Shown: positions 31,271 through 39,052, numbered from the stretch's first letter. The stretch is DNA of 41,411 bases from Hyphomicrobiales bacterium (GCA_021775455.1 JAJFHU010000036.1:1-41411); one strand, 5' to 3'. Numbers and translations: made by a program. The notes: generated by a model from the sequence alone, not told the origin.

Positions 31271-31975
31271 TTGGAACTAAAGGGTATTTTGTTCGACAAG
31301 GACGGCACGCTAATCAATTTCGAAGAAACCTTCGGCCCTTCCACCGAACTCGTTTTGCGCGAATTGGCCGCTGGAAGTGAAGAGAAATTTCTAAAAATGG
31401 CAAAGGCCTGGTTGTTTGATCCGGCAACACTGGGATTTTCTCCCATGTCAGTTGCGGTAAGTACGACGGCCATCCAAATGGCCGAAGCCATTGCCCCAAT
31501 CATTGATGATTGGGATATTGAGAACTTAAGCGTTCGGCTGGACAAAATGTACGGCGAGTTTTGCAATCATCTGGTGGTTGTCCTGCCAGATACCAAATTA
31601 GCTTTGGAAAAGCTTAAGGAAATGGGCTTCAAACTTGGAATTGCCACCAATGATGCAGAGGAAAATGCAGTTAGCCAGATGAAACATCTTGGTTTGAACC
31701 ACATGTTTGATCTCATAATGGGTGCAGATTCCGGTCATGGCGGAAAACCGGATCCTGGTATGGTTTCTAACTTCGCAGAATTTATAGAATGCGAACCCCA
31801 TCAATTAGCAATGGTGGGGGACAGCCTGCACGACATGGAATGTGGCAGGAATGCCGGCTCCAGAACCATTGCAGTGGAAACCGGACCGGCTTCCCGTGCT
31901 GAACTGATCGGTCATTGCGACATCGTTCTGGAATCGATCGCCGGCATTCCAAAAGTAGTTCTATTTGCTGGCTAG
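31271..31975 (+). CDS. HAD superfamily hydrolase (phosphoglycolate phosphatase-like)
   Basis: 234 residues from a TTG codon. The catalytic motif FDKDGTLINF lies right at the start, so no later ATG is possible; TTGGGGG is upstream. Motif II is LGIATNDAEENAVSQ, motif III GGKPDPGMV and motif IV MVGDSLHDMECGRNAGS. It resembles Gph but has its own cap, so the substrate is open. It is distinct from the HAD enzyme at 19185. It is convergent with the next gene with one base between stop codons. Confidence 0.9.
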   Translation: MELKGILFDKDGTLINFEETFGPSTELVLRELAAGSEEKFLKMAKAWLFDPATLGFSPMSVAVSTTAIQMAEAIAPIIDDWDIENLSVRLDKMYGEFCNHLVVVLPDTKLALEKLKEMGFKLGIATNDAEENAVSQMKHLGLNHMFDLIMGADSGHGGKPDPGMVSNFAEFIECEPHQLAMVGDSLHDMECGRNAGSRTIAVETGPASRAELIGHCDIVLESIAGIPKVVLFAG

Positions 31976-31976
31976 C

Positions 31977-32384
31977 CTAATGTATGCGGCGTGACTGTAT
32001 GTCGGCTTGCAAGGAAATCAAGACTGCCGCGTAGGAGCGAACAAACTGGGTTACTTTTTCGGGAACGTCTTCACCGCTGATCACTTGCACGAGGTCGTCA
32101 CCCTCCCTGTGCAATATGAACACTTCACCAATTGATTTCATATCACCACATCGGATTGCGGCCGCACGGGCATGAACCTCACCAAAAAGGATTGCAGGGA
32201 TTTCAAACAGAAACTCACATCCGGCATTGTCAGCGGCCTTGATCACAGCTTCAAAAAATCCGGCTTCATCAATTTGCCGGTTAAATGCCTCTTCCAGGCA
32301 AAACATTGAATTGGCAAATTTACGATCCGCTTTTCCCGCAGGTGTGAAATCTTCTTTTAAATCCTTTTCAATTTTGTACGGCAA
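31977..32384 (-). CDS. Conserved-looking protein of unknown function
   Basis: 135 residues from a TTG codon with a strong GGGAGAAG site about seven bases upstream, which is what decides the start; no ATG occurs until residue 27. The product is cytoplasmic by eye, with FCLEEAFNRQIDEAGFFEAVIKAAD (helical) and FEIPAILFGEVHARAAAIRCGD. I do not recognise a family. A clean ribosome site, acceptable codon use and a stop adjacent to the HAD stop support a real gene. Confidence 0.7.
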   Translation of the reverse strand: MPYKIEKDLKEDFTPAGKADRKFANSMFCLEEAFNRQIDEAGFFEAVIKAADNAGCEFLFEIPAILFGEVHARAAAIRCGDMKSIGEVFILHREGDDLVQVISGEDVPEKVTQFVRSYAAVLISLQADIQSRRIH

Positions 32385-32517
32385 ATTTCTTCTCCCTGTT
32401 CCGATTTTTTGTTAGGAGTAGTGAAACCTTGCCTCGTGACGATTCTGGGGCAAAATCATGATATTTGTTCGGCCAGTGTAAAATTGGCATCACATTACAT
32501 TAACGGAAATTACCAAC

Positions 32518-33393
32518 ATGGCAGGGATCTACGAACGCAAAATGTCGAACGCTGCTGTTTGGTGCCAGCGATTTGCATTCTTTTTGGTTCCTTATTTTGC
32601 GCTCATAATCCTCCTGCACCGATTTGCAAAAATTGAAACGCTGCAGGTATTTTCGTTGCTTGCGCTCGGATTTGTCGTCGCGATACTCGCTTTGGTTCTG
32701 GCAATCCGTGCAGGTACTGAACTTTGGTACAAAGGCAACAAGGGAGGACGGGCCACCGTTCGGGGAACCTTTCTCGCCACATTGGTTCTGATACCGTTTG
32801 CCTATCACGCATATCTGGCACTCTCGAATCCCATAGCACATGATATTGCCACCGATACATTCAATCCGCCGGACTATGTCACTGCCAGTATCACGAGGGT
32901 TCCGGGTAACGTTGAAGGAATGAATCCGGTTGAAGAATACACCCTGGAATATGCCGATACGATTGTCCTGGCCTATCCAAGGTTGAAATCTCGCCGGTAT
33001 CCAGCAGGGCCGGAAAGGGTGCTTGAGGCAGTCAAGGCGATTTTTGCAGACAATGAATGGCCGATGACCGGCACAATTGGTGTTCCAGAATCTAAGCCGG
33101 AGTCGGATGAGGAGTTGGCCGATCACAGCGATAGTCAAGATCAGGAAGGAAACGCGCTTGAGGGCGGGGAAACGCCGGCCGACATTCTGTTGGAAGCCCT
33201 TGTTGAAAGCACGGTTTTTGGCTTCAAGCACGATGTAGTTGTGAGGATTGTGAGTGAGGATGAAAACACCTTGGTGGATATACGTTCTTCGTCGCGCTTC
33301 GGCACCCATGACTTTGGCTATAACGCCCGTCTGATAGAGGCGTTTCTACATCAACTGGATACCGCGCTGCTTGGTATCGCTGGCGAGGGTTAA
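32518..33393 (+). CDS. DUF1499 domain membrane protein
   Basis: 291 residues. Three N-terminal hydrophobic helices (about 15-35, 40-63 and 80-102) precede a soluble domain (about 110-285). That domain has FNPPDYVTASITR, LAYPRLKSRRYPAGPERVLEAV, FGFKHDVVVRIV and DIRSSSRFGTHDFGYNARLI, ending in the SRxGxxDxGxNxxRI pattern of DUF1499. An acidic low-complexity insert (about 196-218, SDEELADHSDSQDQEGN) interrupts it. The function is unknown. It is convergent with the PPOX-reductase gene. Confidence 0.87.
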   Translation: MAGIYERKMSNAAVWCQRFAFFLVPYFALIILLHRFAKIETLQVFSLLALGFVVAILALVLAIRAGTELWYKGNKGGRATVRGTFLATLVLIPFAYHAYLALSNPIAHDIATDTFNPPDYVTASITRVPGNVEGMNPVEEYTLEYADTIVLAYPRLKSRRYPAGPERVLEAVKAIFADNEWPMTGTIGVPESKPESDEELADHSDSQDQEGNALEGGETPADILLEALVESTVFGFKHDVVVRIVSEDENTLVDIRSSSRFGTHDFGYNARLIEAFLHQLDTALLGIAGEG

Positions 33394-33408
33394 GCGGCCT
33401 TCGACTTA

Positions 33409-33420
33409 GGGTCAGGACCC
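33409..33420. terminator. Hairpin GGGTC-AG-GACCC between convergent genes
   Basis: Five-base arms around AG, 15 bases past the DUF1499 stop and before the PPOX-reductase stop on the other strand. The 12-base core is the exact reverse complement of the core of the palindrome at 19174-19185. No T tract. It may be a family-specific terminator stem. Confidence 0.42.
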
Positions 33421-33451
33421 GTCCACAGCATCAATAGCGGACGTTTCGGCC

Positions 33452-35107
33452 TCAACCCGCTGATCCAAACGTCTCAAAATGAATCTGGTCTGCAGGAATG
33501 CCTCGTTGTTCCAGGCTGTTCTGAATTTCTGCCATGAACTGCGCTGGACCGCAGAGGAAATAGTGTGCATCGACATTTTGTACGAGATCGGCCATAAGTG
33601 CTCCGGTAACACGCCCCTCGCTGTCGTAGTGTATACCTTGTTCGTCTGTAGCTCCGGGCTGGCTGTAGGCAAAATGAACAGTGATATTCGAGACATCCGC
33701 AGCAATATTGCGAACTTCGCCTGCAAGTGGATGATGATCTCCATCACGGGCACCGTGAATGAACCAGATCGGCCGGTTGCTGTTTTCTTTCGCCACGGTG
33801 TGAAGAATGCTTACCATCGGTGTTATACCTACTCCGGCACTTACCAAAACAAGTGGGCAAATGTTGCATGTCATCATGAAATCGCCGGCCGGCCGACGAC
33901 TATCAATGATGGCTCCTGGCTCAATGCTGCCATGCAAATATCCTGACACCAAACCCTCAGGTTCACGTTTTACGGTGATCCGGTATCGATCATCAGTCGG
34001 AGAACTGGAAAGTGAATAGGTTCTGCGGGCATGCTCTTTTGTACCTGGTAGGGATATCTCGATTGGCAAATGCTGCCCTGGCTCAAATGCGGTGAGTGGA
34101 CCACCATCACGCGCTTCGAAGATAAATGATGCCACATCTTTGCTCTCTGGAACTTTTCCCACCAGTCGTAGAGATCGAATAGACTCCGCGTCCGCGTCCC
34201 AACGCAGTCTGACAGCGGAATGAATCTCGACGATTTCTTCGATATGCAGGCTCACTAGACGTCGAGCACCTGGGTACTCTCTGAGTGCATCGGAATCCCA
34301 GTCTATCGAAGCCGTACCTGTAAGCTGCAGCAAGCTTCCAGTCTCAAAATTTATGAACAAGAATCCCGTTCTGGGATCAACAACAAGATTACCAATTGTG
34401 TTGTAGTGATTGTTTCCAGCATAGTCAGGAAACTGCAATCGCTGGTCATCGAGGACATGGACGAATCCACGCTCGCCGCCCCGGTGTGATGCGTCCATGC
34501 CGAACGCCGGGCTATCTCCTTCGCCGCGAAATCCGCTTGCAATAAAAAATGTGTCCGAGTTCTCGATCCATTCCCGCTGTGCAGAGGTCAGCAAGTTAGC
34601 GCGTTTGTCCCTTGCGGGAGGCATCTTATCCACCCGCTGCCATTTGCGCTCGCGGATATATTGCGGGCAATTGCCAAAGGCCTGCTCCACCCCAACTACA
34701 ATTGAATTTGAACAATTTGAGATGACGCGGCCATTGACTCGATTTCGGCGCCGAGTTGCAAGCTCGATACCGAGGATGCCTACATCCGACCCGGCATTGA
34801 ACGCTTTTGAAAGCGCATCACCAGACGAAGGTGTTGCGCCAATCACGAGCTGTTTGGGGTCGGGTGATGTTACAAAACCATCTGGCCCGTCCAGCAAAGT
34901 AACCCAGGGGCGGTTCTGGTCATCTCGCGCCGAGACCACGAGAAACGGTTGGGCTGTGTGAAATACTCGATGTTGTTCCGGAAGATAATCGTGCACTACT
35001 TTGCGTGCCCAATCTTCAATGTGACGAACGCCCAGCCTTTCTTGAACGGCATGCTCGCCATCGTGAAATGGCGAAATATCATCCTTTGATGATTGGTTCC
35101 TGTTCAT
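33452..35107 (-). CDS. PPOX-like / ferredoxin-NAD(P) reductase fusion flavoprotein
   Basis: About 551 residues from the ATG at 35107, which has GGAGGAT upstream; the frame is open to 35164. The N-terminal half (about 20-270) is a split-barrel, pyridoxamine-phosphate-oxidase-like domain with FLVVSARDDQNRPWVTLLDG and GNLVVDPRTGFLFINFETG. The C-terminal half has the FAD motif RRTYSLSSS (near 358), the NAD(P) motif VSAGVGITPMVSIL (near 420) and YFLCGPAQFM (near 515). It ends at ETFGSAG, without the plant-type [2Fe-2S] domain that many relatives have. It probably passes electrons from NAD(P)H to flavin; the acceptor is unknown. It follows the VOC gene on the same strand. Confidence 0.88.
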   Translation of the reverse strand: MNRNQSSKDDISPFHDGEHAVQERLGVRHIEDWARKVVHDYLPEQHRVFHTAQPFLVVSARDDQNRPWVTLLDGPDGFVTSPDPKQLVIGATPSSGDALSKAFNAGSDVGILGIELATRRRNRVNGRVISNCSNSIVVGVEQAFGNCPQYIRERKWQRVDKMPPARDKRANLLTSAQREWIENSDTFFIASGFRGEGDSPAFGMDASHRGGERGFVHVLDDQRLQFPDYAGNNHYNTIGNLVVDPRTGFLFINFETGSLLQLTGTASIDWDSDALREYPGARRLVSLHIEEIVEIHSAVRLRWDADAESIRSLRLVGKVPESKDVASFIFEARDGGPLTAFEPGQHLPIEISLPGTKEHARRTYSLSSSPTDDRYRITVKREPEGLVSGYLHGSIEPGAIIDSRRPAGDFMMTCNICPLVLVSAGVGITPMVSILHTVAKENSNRPIWFIHGARDGDHHPLAGEVRNIAADVSNITVHFAYSQPGATDEQGIHYDSEGRVTGALMADLVQNVDAHYFLCGPAQFMAEIQNSLEQRGIPADQIHFETFGSAG

Positions 35108-35133
35108 AATAGATCCTCCAGTGGGTGAGTGCT

Positions 35134-35172
35134 GCCCGCGAGTGGTACAGGGGAAGGTTACCACCCGCGGGC
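35134..35172 (-). repeat. Strong hairpin between VOC and PPOX-reductase genes
   Basis: Outer arms GCCCGCG (35134-35140) and CGCGGGC (35166-35172), one A-C mismatch, then inner arms GTGGTA (35142-35147) and TACCAC (35159-35164) around an 11-base loop. In the leftward transcript it stands between the VOC stop (35255) and the ribosome site of the reductase. No T tract follows. It could lower read-through or mark an RNA-processing site. Confidence 0.6.
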
Positions 35173-35254
35173 GATCCGGCTGTCAGGGAGGGAGGTGGCC
35201 GAATCGGGATTTGTTTGCCTCTGGAAAACCCCGGGAGGCGTTACTTGGAATTGC

Positions 35255-35665
35255 CTAAGCGGCCGGCGCAATAAACTCGACACGAATTCCACCAGGAATA
35301 AAACACATCATATGCTGCGTAGAACTTCCACCAAGCGATTCCGGGCCAAATTCCATCTCGATGTCACTTTGGCACTCTAGTGTGGCCTGCAATGCCTTTA
35401 GATTGTCCATTCCACCAACATTGAGTGCAAGATGATGCAGGCCGATCACGTTTTTTCGGTCAAACGGTACTGCGTTTTCGGGGTCCCGAACTTGCCAGAG
35501 AGTGATCATGGTGATGCCGTCACTTACGAACACCGCAGGGTAATCGGGAATTTCTCCCACCTGATTGAATCCCAACACGTCGAGAAAGAACGCCTTTGTT
35601 TTGCTGAGTTCAGGAACGGTAAGTCCGATGTGATGCGCGCCTAGTGTTAAGGGATGTTCCGCCAT
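35255..35665 (-). CDS. VOC superfamily protein
   Basis: 136 residues from the ATG at 35665, preceded by AAGGAAG. The two half-modules are GAHHIGLTVPELSKTKAFFL and IGLHHLALNVGGMDNLKAL, ending PGGIRVEFIAP with the metal-ligand Glu. His residues in AHHIG and LHHLA are the other likely ligands. This is a small glyoxalase-like enzyme of unknown substrate. It is the first gene leftward from the LysR regulator, so it is the likely direct target. Confidence 0.9.
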   Translation of the reverse strand: MAEHPLTLGAHHIGLTVPELSKTKAFFLDVLGFNQVGEIPDYPAVFVSDGITMITLWQVRDPENAVPFDRKNVIGLHHLALNVGGMDNLKALQATLECQSDIEMEFGPESLGGSSTQHMMCFIPGGIRVEFIAPAA

Positions 35666-35784
35666 TTTCAACTTCCTTTGGGTTAGATGATGATGCGTTG
35701 TTTGTCTATTCGATACTGGCTGATTGCAATAAAAGCGAGAATAAGCATAATCCGAAATTGATTGTTTCATTTGGTGGAATGTTG
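35666..35784. promoter_or_regulatory. Divergent VOC-LysR control region
   Basis: This 119-base gap separates the VOC and lysR start codons. LysR-type regulators usually bind such gaps at T-N11-A sites, repress themselves and activate the divergent gene when an inducer is bound. I could not single out a convincing T-N11-A palindrome by eye. The region is AT-rich near 35730-35770. The regulatory role is inferred from layout. Confidence 0.45.
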
Positions 35785-36684
35785 ATGGATCGTTTGCAGG
35801 CCATGTCAGTGTTTATCAGCGTCGCAGACGAGTCAGGTTTTGCGGCCGCTGCACGGAAGCTCAACATGTCTGCACCTACCGTGACGCGTGCAATCTCAGA
35901 ACTTGAGGAGCGCCTTGGGGCCCGATTGCTCCACCGGTCTACTCGCTTGCTTCAACTAACTGAAGCGGGACGACGCTATTTAACGGACTGCAGACGTATT
36001 CTTGCGGAGTTTGAAGAAGCGGGCTTGAATGCGACCGGGATACATTCCGCTCCCCGCGGTGTCGTTTCAGTAACCGCATCTGTTCCATTTGGGCGCATGG
36101 TTCTTATGCCGATAATGTTTGACATGATGGATCGATACCCTGAAATTCAAGTCTCCTTTCAACTCTATGATCGGATTGTTCATCTGCTTGAAGAAGGAGT
36201 TGATGTGGCCGTTCGCATCGCGGAGTTGCCGGATTCGTCGTTCTCCGCTGTGCGAGTGGGAAGTGTACGCCGCATGTTGTGTGCGTCGCCAGAGTATTTG
36301 GAGAAGCACGGGGTCCCAGATGATCCCTGCCAGCTTGTTGATCACCGAGTAATTGACTTCGTGAATATGGCACCAAATGGGGAATGGAATTTTCAAAGCA
36401 ACGGTAGCAGCATAAGCTATACACCTCAATCACAGTTGCACGTTAATAAAGCTGATGTAGCAATAACCGCCGCTGTGGCAGGGCGTGGCATAACTCGTGT
36501 TTTCTCTTACATGGTGACTTCAGAGTTGGCTCAGGGGAAACTGGCGGCAGTGCTGGAAAATTTCGAAATGCCACCCATACCAGTGCATGTTATGCATAAA
36601 GAAGCGGGCCAGACTTCAACTCGTGTCCGTGCGGTAGTCGATCACTGCGTTGAGCACCTCAGAAAACACGAGGCGCTGCAATGA
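35785..36684 (+). CDS. LysR family transcriptional regulator
   Basis: 299 residues from the ATG at 35785 (GGTGGA upstream); an ATG at 35779 is two codons earlier. The winged helix-turn-helix is MDRLQAMSVFISVADESGFA to ARKLNMSAPTVTRAISELEE and RLGARLLHRSTRLLQLTEAG. The effector domain follows (about 90-290), with GVVSVTASVPFGRMVLMPIM. This is the subgroup that often controls nearby redox or detoxification genes. It is divergent from the VOC gene and upstream of the exported-protein genes, so it may control both sides. Confidence 0.95.
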   Translation: MDRLQAMSVFISVADESGFAAAARKLNMSAPTVTRAISELEERLGARLLHRSTRLLQLTEAGRRYLTDCRRILAEFEEAGLNATGIHSAPRGVVSVTASVPFGRMVLMPIMFDMMDRYPEIQVSFQLYDRIVHLLEEGVDVAVRIAELPDSSFSAVRVGSVRRMLCASPEYLEKHGVPDDPCQLVDHRVIDFVNMAPNGEWNFQSNGSSISYTPQSQLHVNKADVAITAAVAGRGITRVFSYMVTSELAQGKLAAVLENFEMPPIPVHVMHKEAGQTSTRVRAVVDHCVEHLRKHEALQ

Positions 36685-36707
36685 ACCATCTTCTGCTTCT
36701 GAACTAA

Positions 36708-36747
36708 TCGGACCCCCTGCAGTGCATCAACAAGACTGCCGGTCCGA
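36708..36747 (+). terminator. Two-tier hairpin after lysR
   Basis: Outer arms TCGGACC (36708-36714) and GGTCCGA (36741-36747) enclose inner arms GCAGT (36719-36723) and ACTGC (36735-36739). It starts 23 bases after the lysR stop. No clear T run follows. Probably it ends the lysR message, leaving the following genes with their own promoter. Confidence 0.5.
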
Positions 36748-36848
36748 CTAATTATTGAGAACTGAAATGGTCTCTTTCAGATTATCTTCCTTATCAAAAT
36801 TGCAGGCGAGAAATATCTTGGATGTCACTAAACGCGAGGTGACTTTCC

Positions 36849-37181
36849 ATGATTACAAATACGCGAATAATGATGAGCGCTGCCATTGCTGGGAGTATCC
36901 TAGCAATGAATGCCACAGCAGCTTCAGCGGAGATGGCCTGCCTTCCGCTTGATCTGACATTTATCGAACACAGCCAGCATATTCATGTGCACAGCTGCGA
37001 CGTTGCGAGCATCGAAATCGGTGCTGTTAAAAATCCGGTCAATCTCACAAGCTCGGGGGTTGGTGCGGTGATTGCTCGTAATTCGACACATCGCGAATCG
37101 AGAACCACAGAAGAAAGCCAGCACGTGTGTGATGTAGTTGGCAAACGTCATTCATTCAAAACTCATTCCAATTTAAATTGA
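36849..37181 (+). CDS. Small exported Cys/His protein of unknown function
   Basis: 110 residues. A signal peptide (about 1-27, ending ATAASA before EMACLPL) gives a mature protein of about 83 residues. It has three cysteines (31, 50, 94) and a dense run HSQHIHVHSC (41-50) that resembles a metal-binding site. The tail is polar and His/Ser-rich. GAGGTG is the ribosome site, and it lies inside a short hairpin GTCAC/GTGAC. I know no family for it. It heads the string of exported products in this cluster, next to a YHS protein. Confidence 0.68.
   Translation: MITNTRIMMSAAIAGSILAMNATAASAEMACLPLDLTFIEHSQHIHVHSCDVASIEIGAVKNPVNLTSSGVGAVIARNSTHRESRTTEESQHVCDVVGKRHSFKTHSNLN
37169..37180. repeat. Palindrome CAATTTAAATTG at a gene end
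   Basis: A perfect 12-base palindrome overlaps the last codons and stop of the small exported protein gene. It stands six bases before a second, longer palindrome. It may be a protein-binding site or chance in AT-rich sequence. Confidence 0.3.
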
Positions 37182-37186
37182 TTAGC

Positions 37187-37206
37187 CGTGGCCAATTTTG
37201 GCCACG
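37187..37206 (+). repeat. Perfect hairpin CGTGGCCAA-TT-TTGGCCACG
   Basis: Nine-base arms around TT, starting five bases after one stop codon and ending four bases before the AAGGAGG ribosome site of the next gene. No T tract. In RNA it would stack next to the ribosome site, so it may affect translation or message stability; as DNA it is a good operator-like palindrome. Confidence 0.6.
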
Positions 37207-37222
37207 AGAAAGGAGGAACATC

Positions 37223-37498
37223 GTGGAAACTCAAGAGGTAAATCGTCAGATGGATCGGGTGCTCCTTAGTAGTGCACGCTTGAGAAAATTAACCAAGATG
37301 GGCGCGCCTGCAATTGTCCTTCGCAACGAAACACGACTACTCCAAATCGCACTTGCTGATTTGTTCAAAGACAAAGAATTTGTCCAGTCTGTTGAAGATT
37401 TGGGGGCGGACCAATTCAACACTTATCTCAACTATATCGCCGGAACCGAAATAACGTTCCCGATAGAAGCAGAGGCAGGGGCGAAATTCGCCATCTGA
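37223..37498 (+). CDS. 91-residue protein with a CMD-like C-terminal tail
   Basis: Starts at GTG 37223, six bases after an excellent AAGGAGG. The body is helical: RVLLSSARLRKLTKMG, RNETRLLQIALADLFKDKEF. The end, QFNTYLNYIAGTEITFPIEA, is close to the end of the CMD-like protein at 40731 (LFTNYFNHLAGTEIDFPRVD), with about ten of seventeen positions identical. It has no CxxC motif and is half the length of that protein. I do not recognise a family. It may be a shortened CMD relative or a partner that packs in the same way. Confidence 0.7.
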   Translation: METQEVNRQMDRVLLSSARLRKLTKMGAPAIVLRNETRLLQIALADLFKDKEFVQSVEDLGADQFNTYLNYIAGTEITFPIEAEAGAKFAI

Positions 37499-37507
37499 CC
37501 AATGCTT

Positions 37508-37534
37508 GCACGATTTGCGCATTGTCAATCGTGC
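37508..37534 (+). repeat. Inverted repeat before the YHS gene
   Basis: Arms GCACGATT (37508-37515) and AATCGTGC (37527-37534) around an 11-base loop, ten bases after the stop of the 91-residue protein gene. It is followed by a C run rather than Ts, so it is not a classic terminator. Confidence 0.55.
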
Positions 37535-37593
37535 CCCCAACCAAGCGCATTTTGCGCGCGCCAACCCTACTCGAATCTTGAAAGGAATCGAAA

Positions 37594-38079
37594 ATGAAAA
37601 ACAAATTCTCTCTCATCGCCATTACAGTTGCCAGCATGCTGAGCCTGTCACAGGGTGCTCTTGCTGTTGACGAGTACAATGTCTCTTCTGGATTGACCGC
37701 GGCTGGAGCGCCACTTGGTCTTCACGGAATTGATCCTGTTGCCTTTGTGAGTTTAGGCAATCGTATCGGTGGAACTGCTAAGTTTACCGCTGTTCACGAG
37801 GGTGCTGCCTACTATTTCGCTTCTCAAGATAATCTTGATGCATTCAAGGCGAATCCCACCAACTACCTGCCGCAAAACGGCGGGTTCTGTACGTTTGGTG
37901 TTTCCAAGGGCAAGAAATTTGACGGTGATCCAAAATATGCAGCACTTGTTGATGGCAAACTTTACGTCTTTCTGAATGAGGAAATTTTTGCGCTGTTCCA
38001 GAAAGACCGAAGTGGAACAATTACTCAGGCTGCAAAAAACTGGCCAACTATCGAGCATATCGCTGCATCCGAACTATGA
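37594..38079 (+). CDS. Exported YHS-domain protein
   Basis: 161 residues. A signal peptide (1-24, ending QGALA) is followed by a YHS-type domain: GLHGIDPVAFVSLG, then AVHEGAAYYFASQDNLDAFKANPTNYLPQNGGFC and a tail with YAALVDGKLYVFLNEEIF. In this branch the Cys of the family's GGYCA motif is kept as GGFCTFG. YHS domains are linked with metal (copper or iron) handling, but exported ones of this kind are uncharacterised. An AAAGGAA site precedes the ATG. It lies in the same direction as the following Tat hydrolase. Confidence 0.9.
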   Translation: MKNKFSLIAITVASMLSLSQGALAVDEYNVSSGLTAAGAPLGLHGIDPVAFVSLGNRIGGTAKFTAVHEGAAYYFASQDNLDAFKANPTNYLPQNGGFCTFGVSKGKKFDGDPKYAALVDGKLYVFLNEEIFALFQKDRSGTITQAAKNWPTIEHIAASEL

Positions 38080-38084
38080 GATGT

Positions 38085-38118
38085 TCAGTGCGTGGAGTTA
38101 TTTTTTTCTGCGCACTGA
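38085..38118 (+). repeat. Inverted repeat after the YHS gene
   Basis: Arms TCAGTGCG (38085-38092) and CGCACTGA (38111-38118), extended inward by a few weak pairs. A run of eight Ts (near 38099-38107) lies inside the loop rather than after the stem. It starts six bases after the YHS stop. Confidence 0.55.
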
Positions 38119-38154
38119 CTTTTCAACCCCCGTTAAAATGAATGGAGAAAAGCC

Positions 38155-39015
38155 ATGACCCGGGAAACTACCAAAAACAAACTCGTCCCGAGTACACAAT
38201 TTCAAGCAAATACTGAACAGCAAGATATCCCGGTGGTATCTCGCTCAACAAACCGGCGCGATTTTATCAAGGGCGCAACTTTAGCAGCCCTTGCTGTTGG
38301 CACGGCGGGACCTCCGTTGAGATCCGTTCGCGCGGCCGGCATTCCGGATACCGGATTTGATGTAACTCCAGGAAACACAGCTCTTGTTGTTACGGACCCG
38401 CAAAATGACTTTCTTAGTCCGGACGGTGTCGCTTGGAGTGTTGTTGGTGCAAGCGTTTTAGCCAACGATACTGTCAACCACATTGATCAGTTGTTCACCA
38501 TAGCAAAAACCGTCGACATGCCGGTTTTCGTGTCCCCGCACTATTACTATCCGCACGACCATGGTTGGAAAATTGAGGGCACGCTTGAGGCTTTGATGCA
38601 CAAAATAGGAATGTTCGATCGACCAGACCCATTGTCAACTGAAGGATTTGATGGATCAGGTGCTGATTGGCTGGAACGGTACAAGCACCACATTGAAGAT
38701 GGCAACACGATTGTTACAAGCCCGCACAAGGTGTTTGGACCAGAAACCAATGATCTGGTGTTGCAGTTGAGAAAGCGCGGTATCGACAAGGTCATTCTTG
38801 CCGGTATGTCAGCAAACCTTTGCACCGAGTCCCACTTGCGAGAGCTGGGAGAGCAGGGGTTCGACGTCATGGTGGTTTCTGATGCAACCGCTGCCGCCCA
38901 GGTACCCGGTCTGGACGGTTATGCCGCTGCAATGACCAACTTTCGAATGATCGCCAGCCACGTTGCAGATACCGAAACGACAGTTGCGAAAATTCGAACT
39001 GCCTACGCTGCCTAA
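38155..39015 (+). CDS. Tat-exported isochorismatase-like cysteine hydrolase
   Basis: 286 residues. The N-terminus has a long charged lead and NRRDFIKGATLAALAVG, a Tat motif with the Arg pair at 34-35, cleaved probably after SVRAA. The isochorismatase fold has its triad in place: Asp81 (VTDPQNDF), Lys192 (SPHKVFG) and Cys223 (MSANLCTESHLREL). Relatives hydrolyse amides, N-carbamoyl compounds, or isochorismate. Export is unusual for this family, most members being cytoplasmic. The substrate is unknown. GGAGA lies before the ATG. Confidence 0.93.
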   Translation: MTRETTKNKLVPSTQFQANTEQQDIPVVSRSTNRRDFIKGATLAALAVGTAGPPLRSVRAAGIPDTGFDVTPGNTALVVTDPQNDFLSPDGVAWSVVGASVLANDTVNHIDQLFTIAKTVDMPVFVSPHYYYPHDHGWKIEGTLEALMHKIGMFDRPDPLSTEGFDGSGADWLERYKHHIEDGNTIVTSPHKVFGPETNDLVLQLRKRGIDKVILAGMSANLCTESHLRELGEQGFDVMVVSDATAAAQVPGLDGYAAAMTNFRMIASHVADTETTVAKIRTAYAA

Positions 39016-39024
39016 AACTTGAAG

Positions 39025-39052
39025 AGCCCTGCCGCTAAGTCACGGTGGGGCT
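39025..39052 (+). terminator. Hairpin after the Tat hydrolase gene
   Basis: Ten-pair stem AGCCCTGCCG (39025-39034) with CGGTGGGGCT (39043-39052), two pairs being G-U, around an eight-base loop. It starts ten bases after the stop. T tract absent. It may separate the porin gene, 144 bases on, from the genes before it. Confidence 0.5.
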
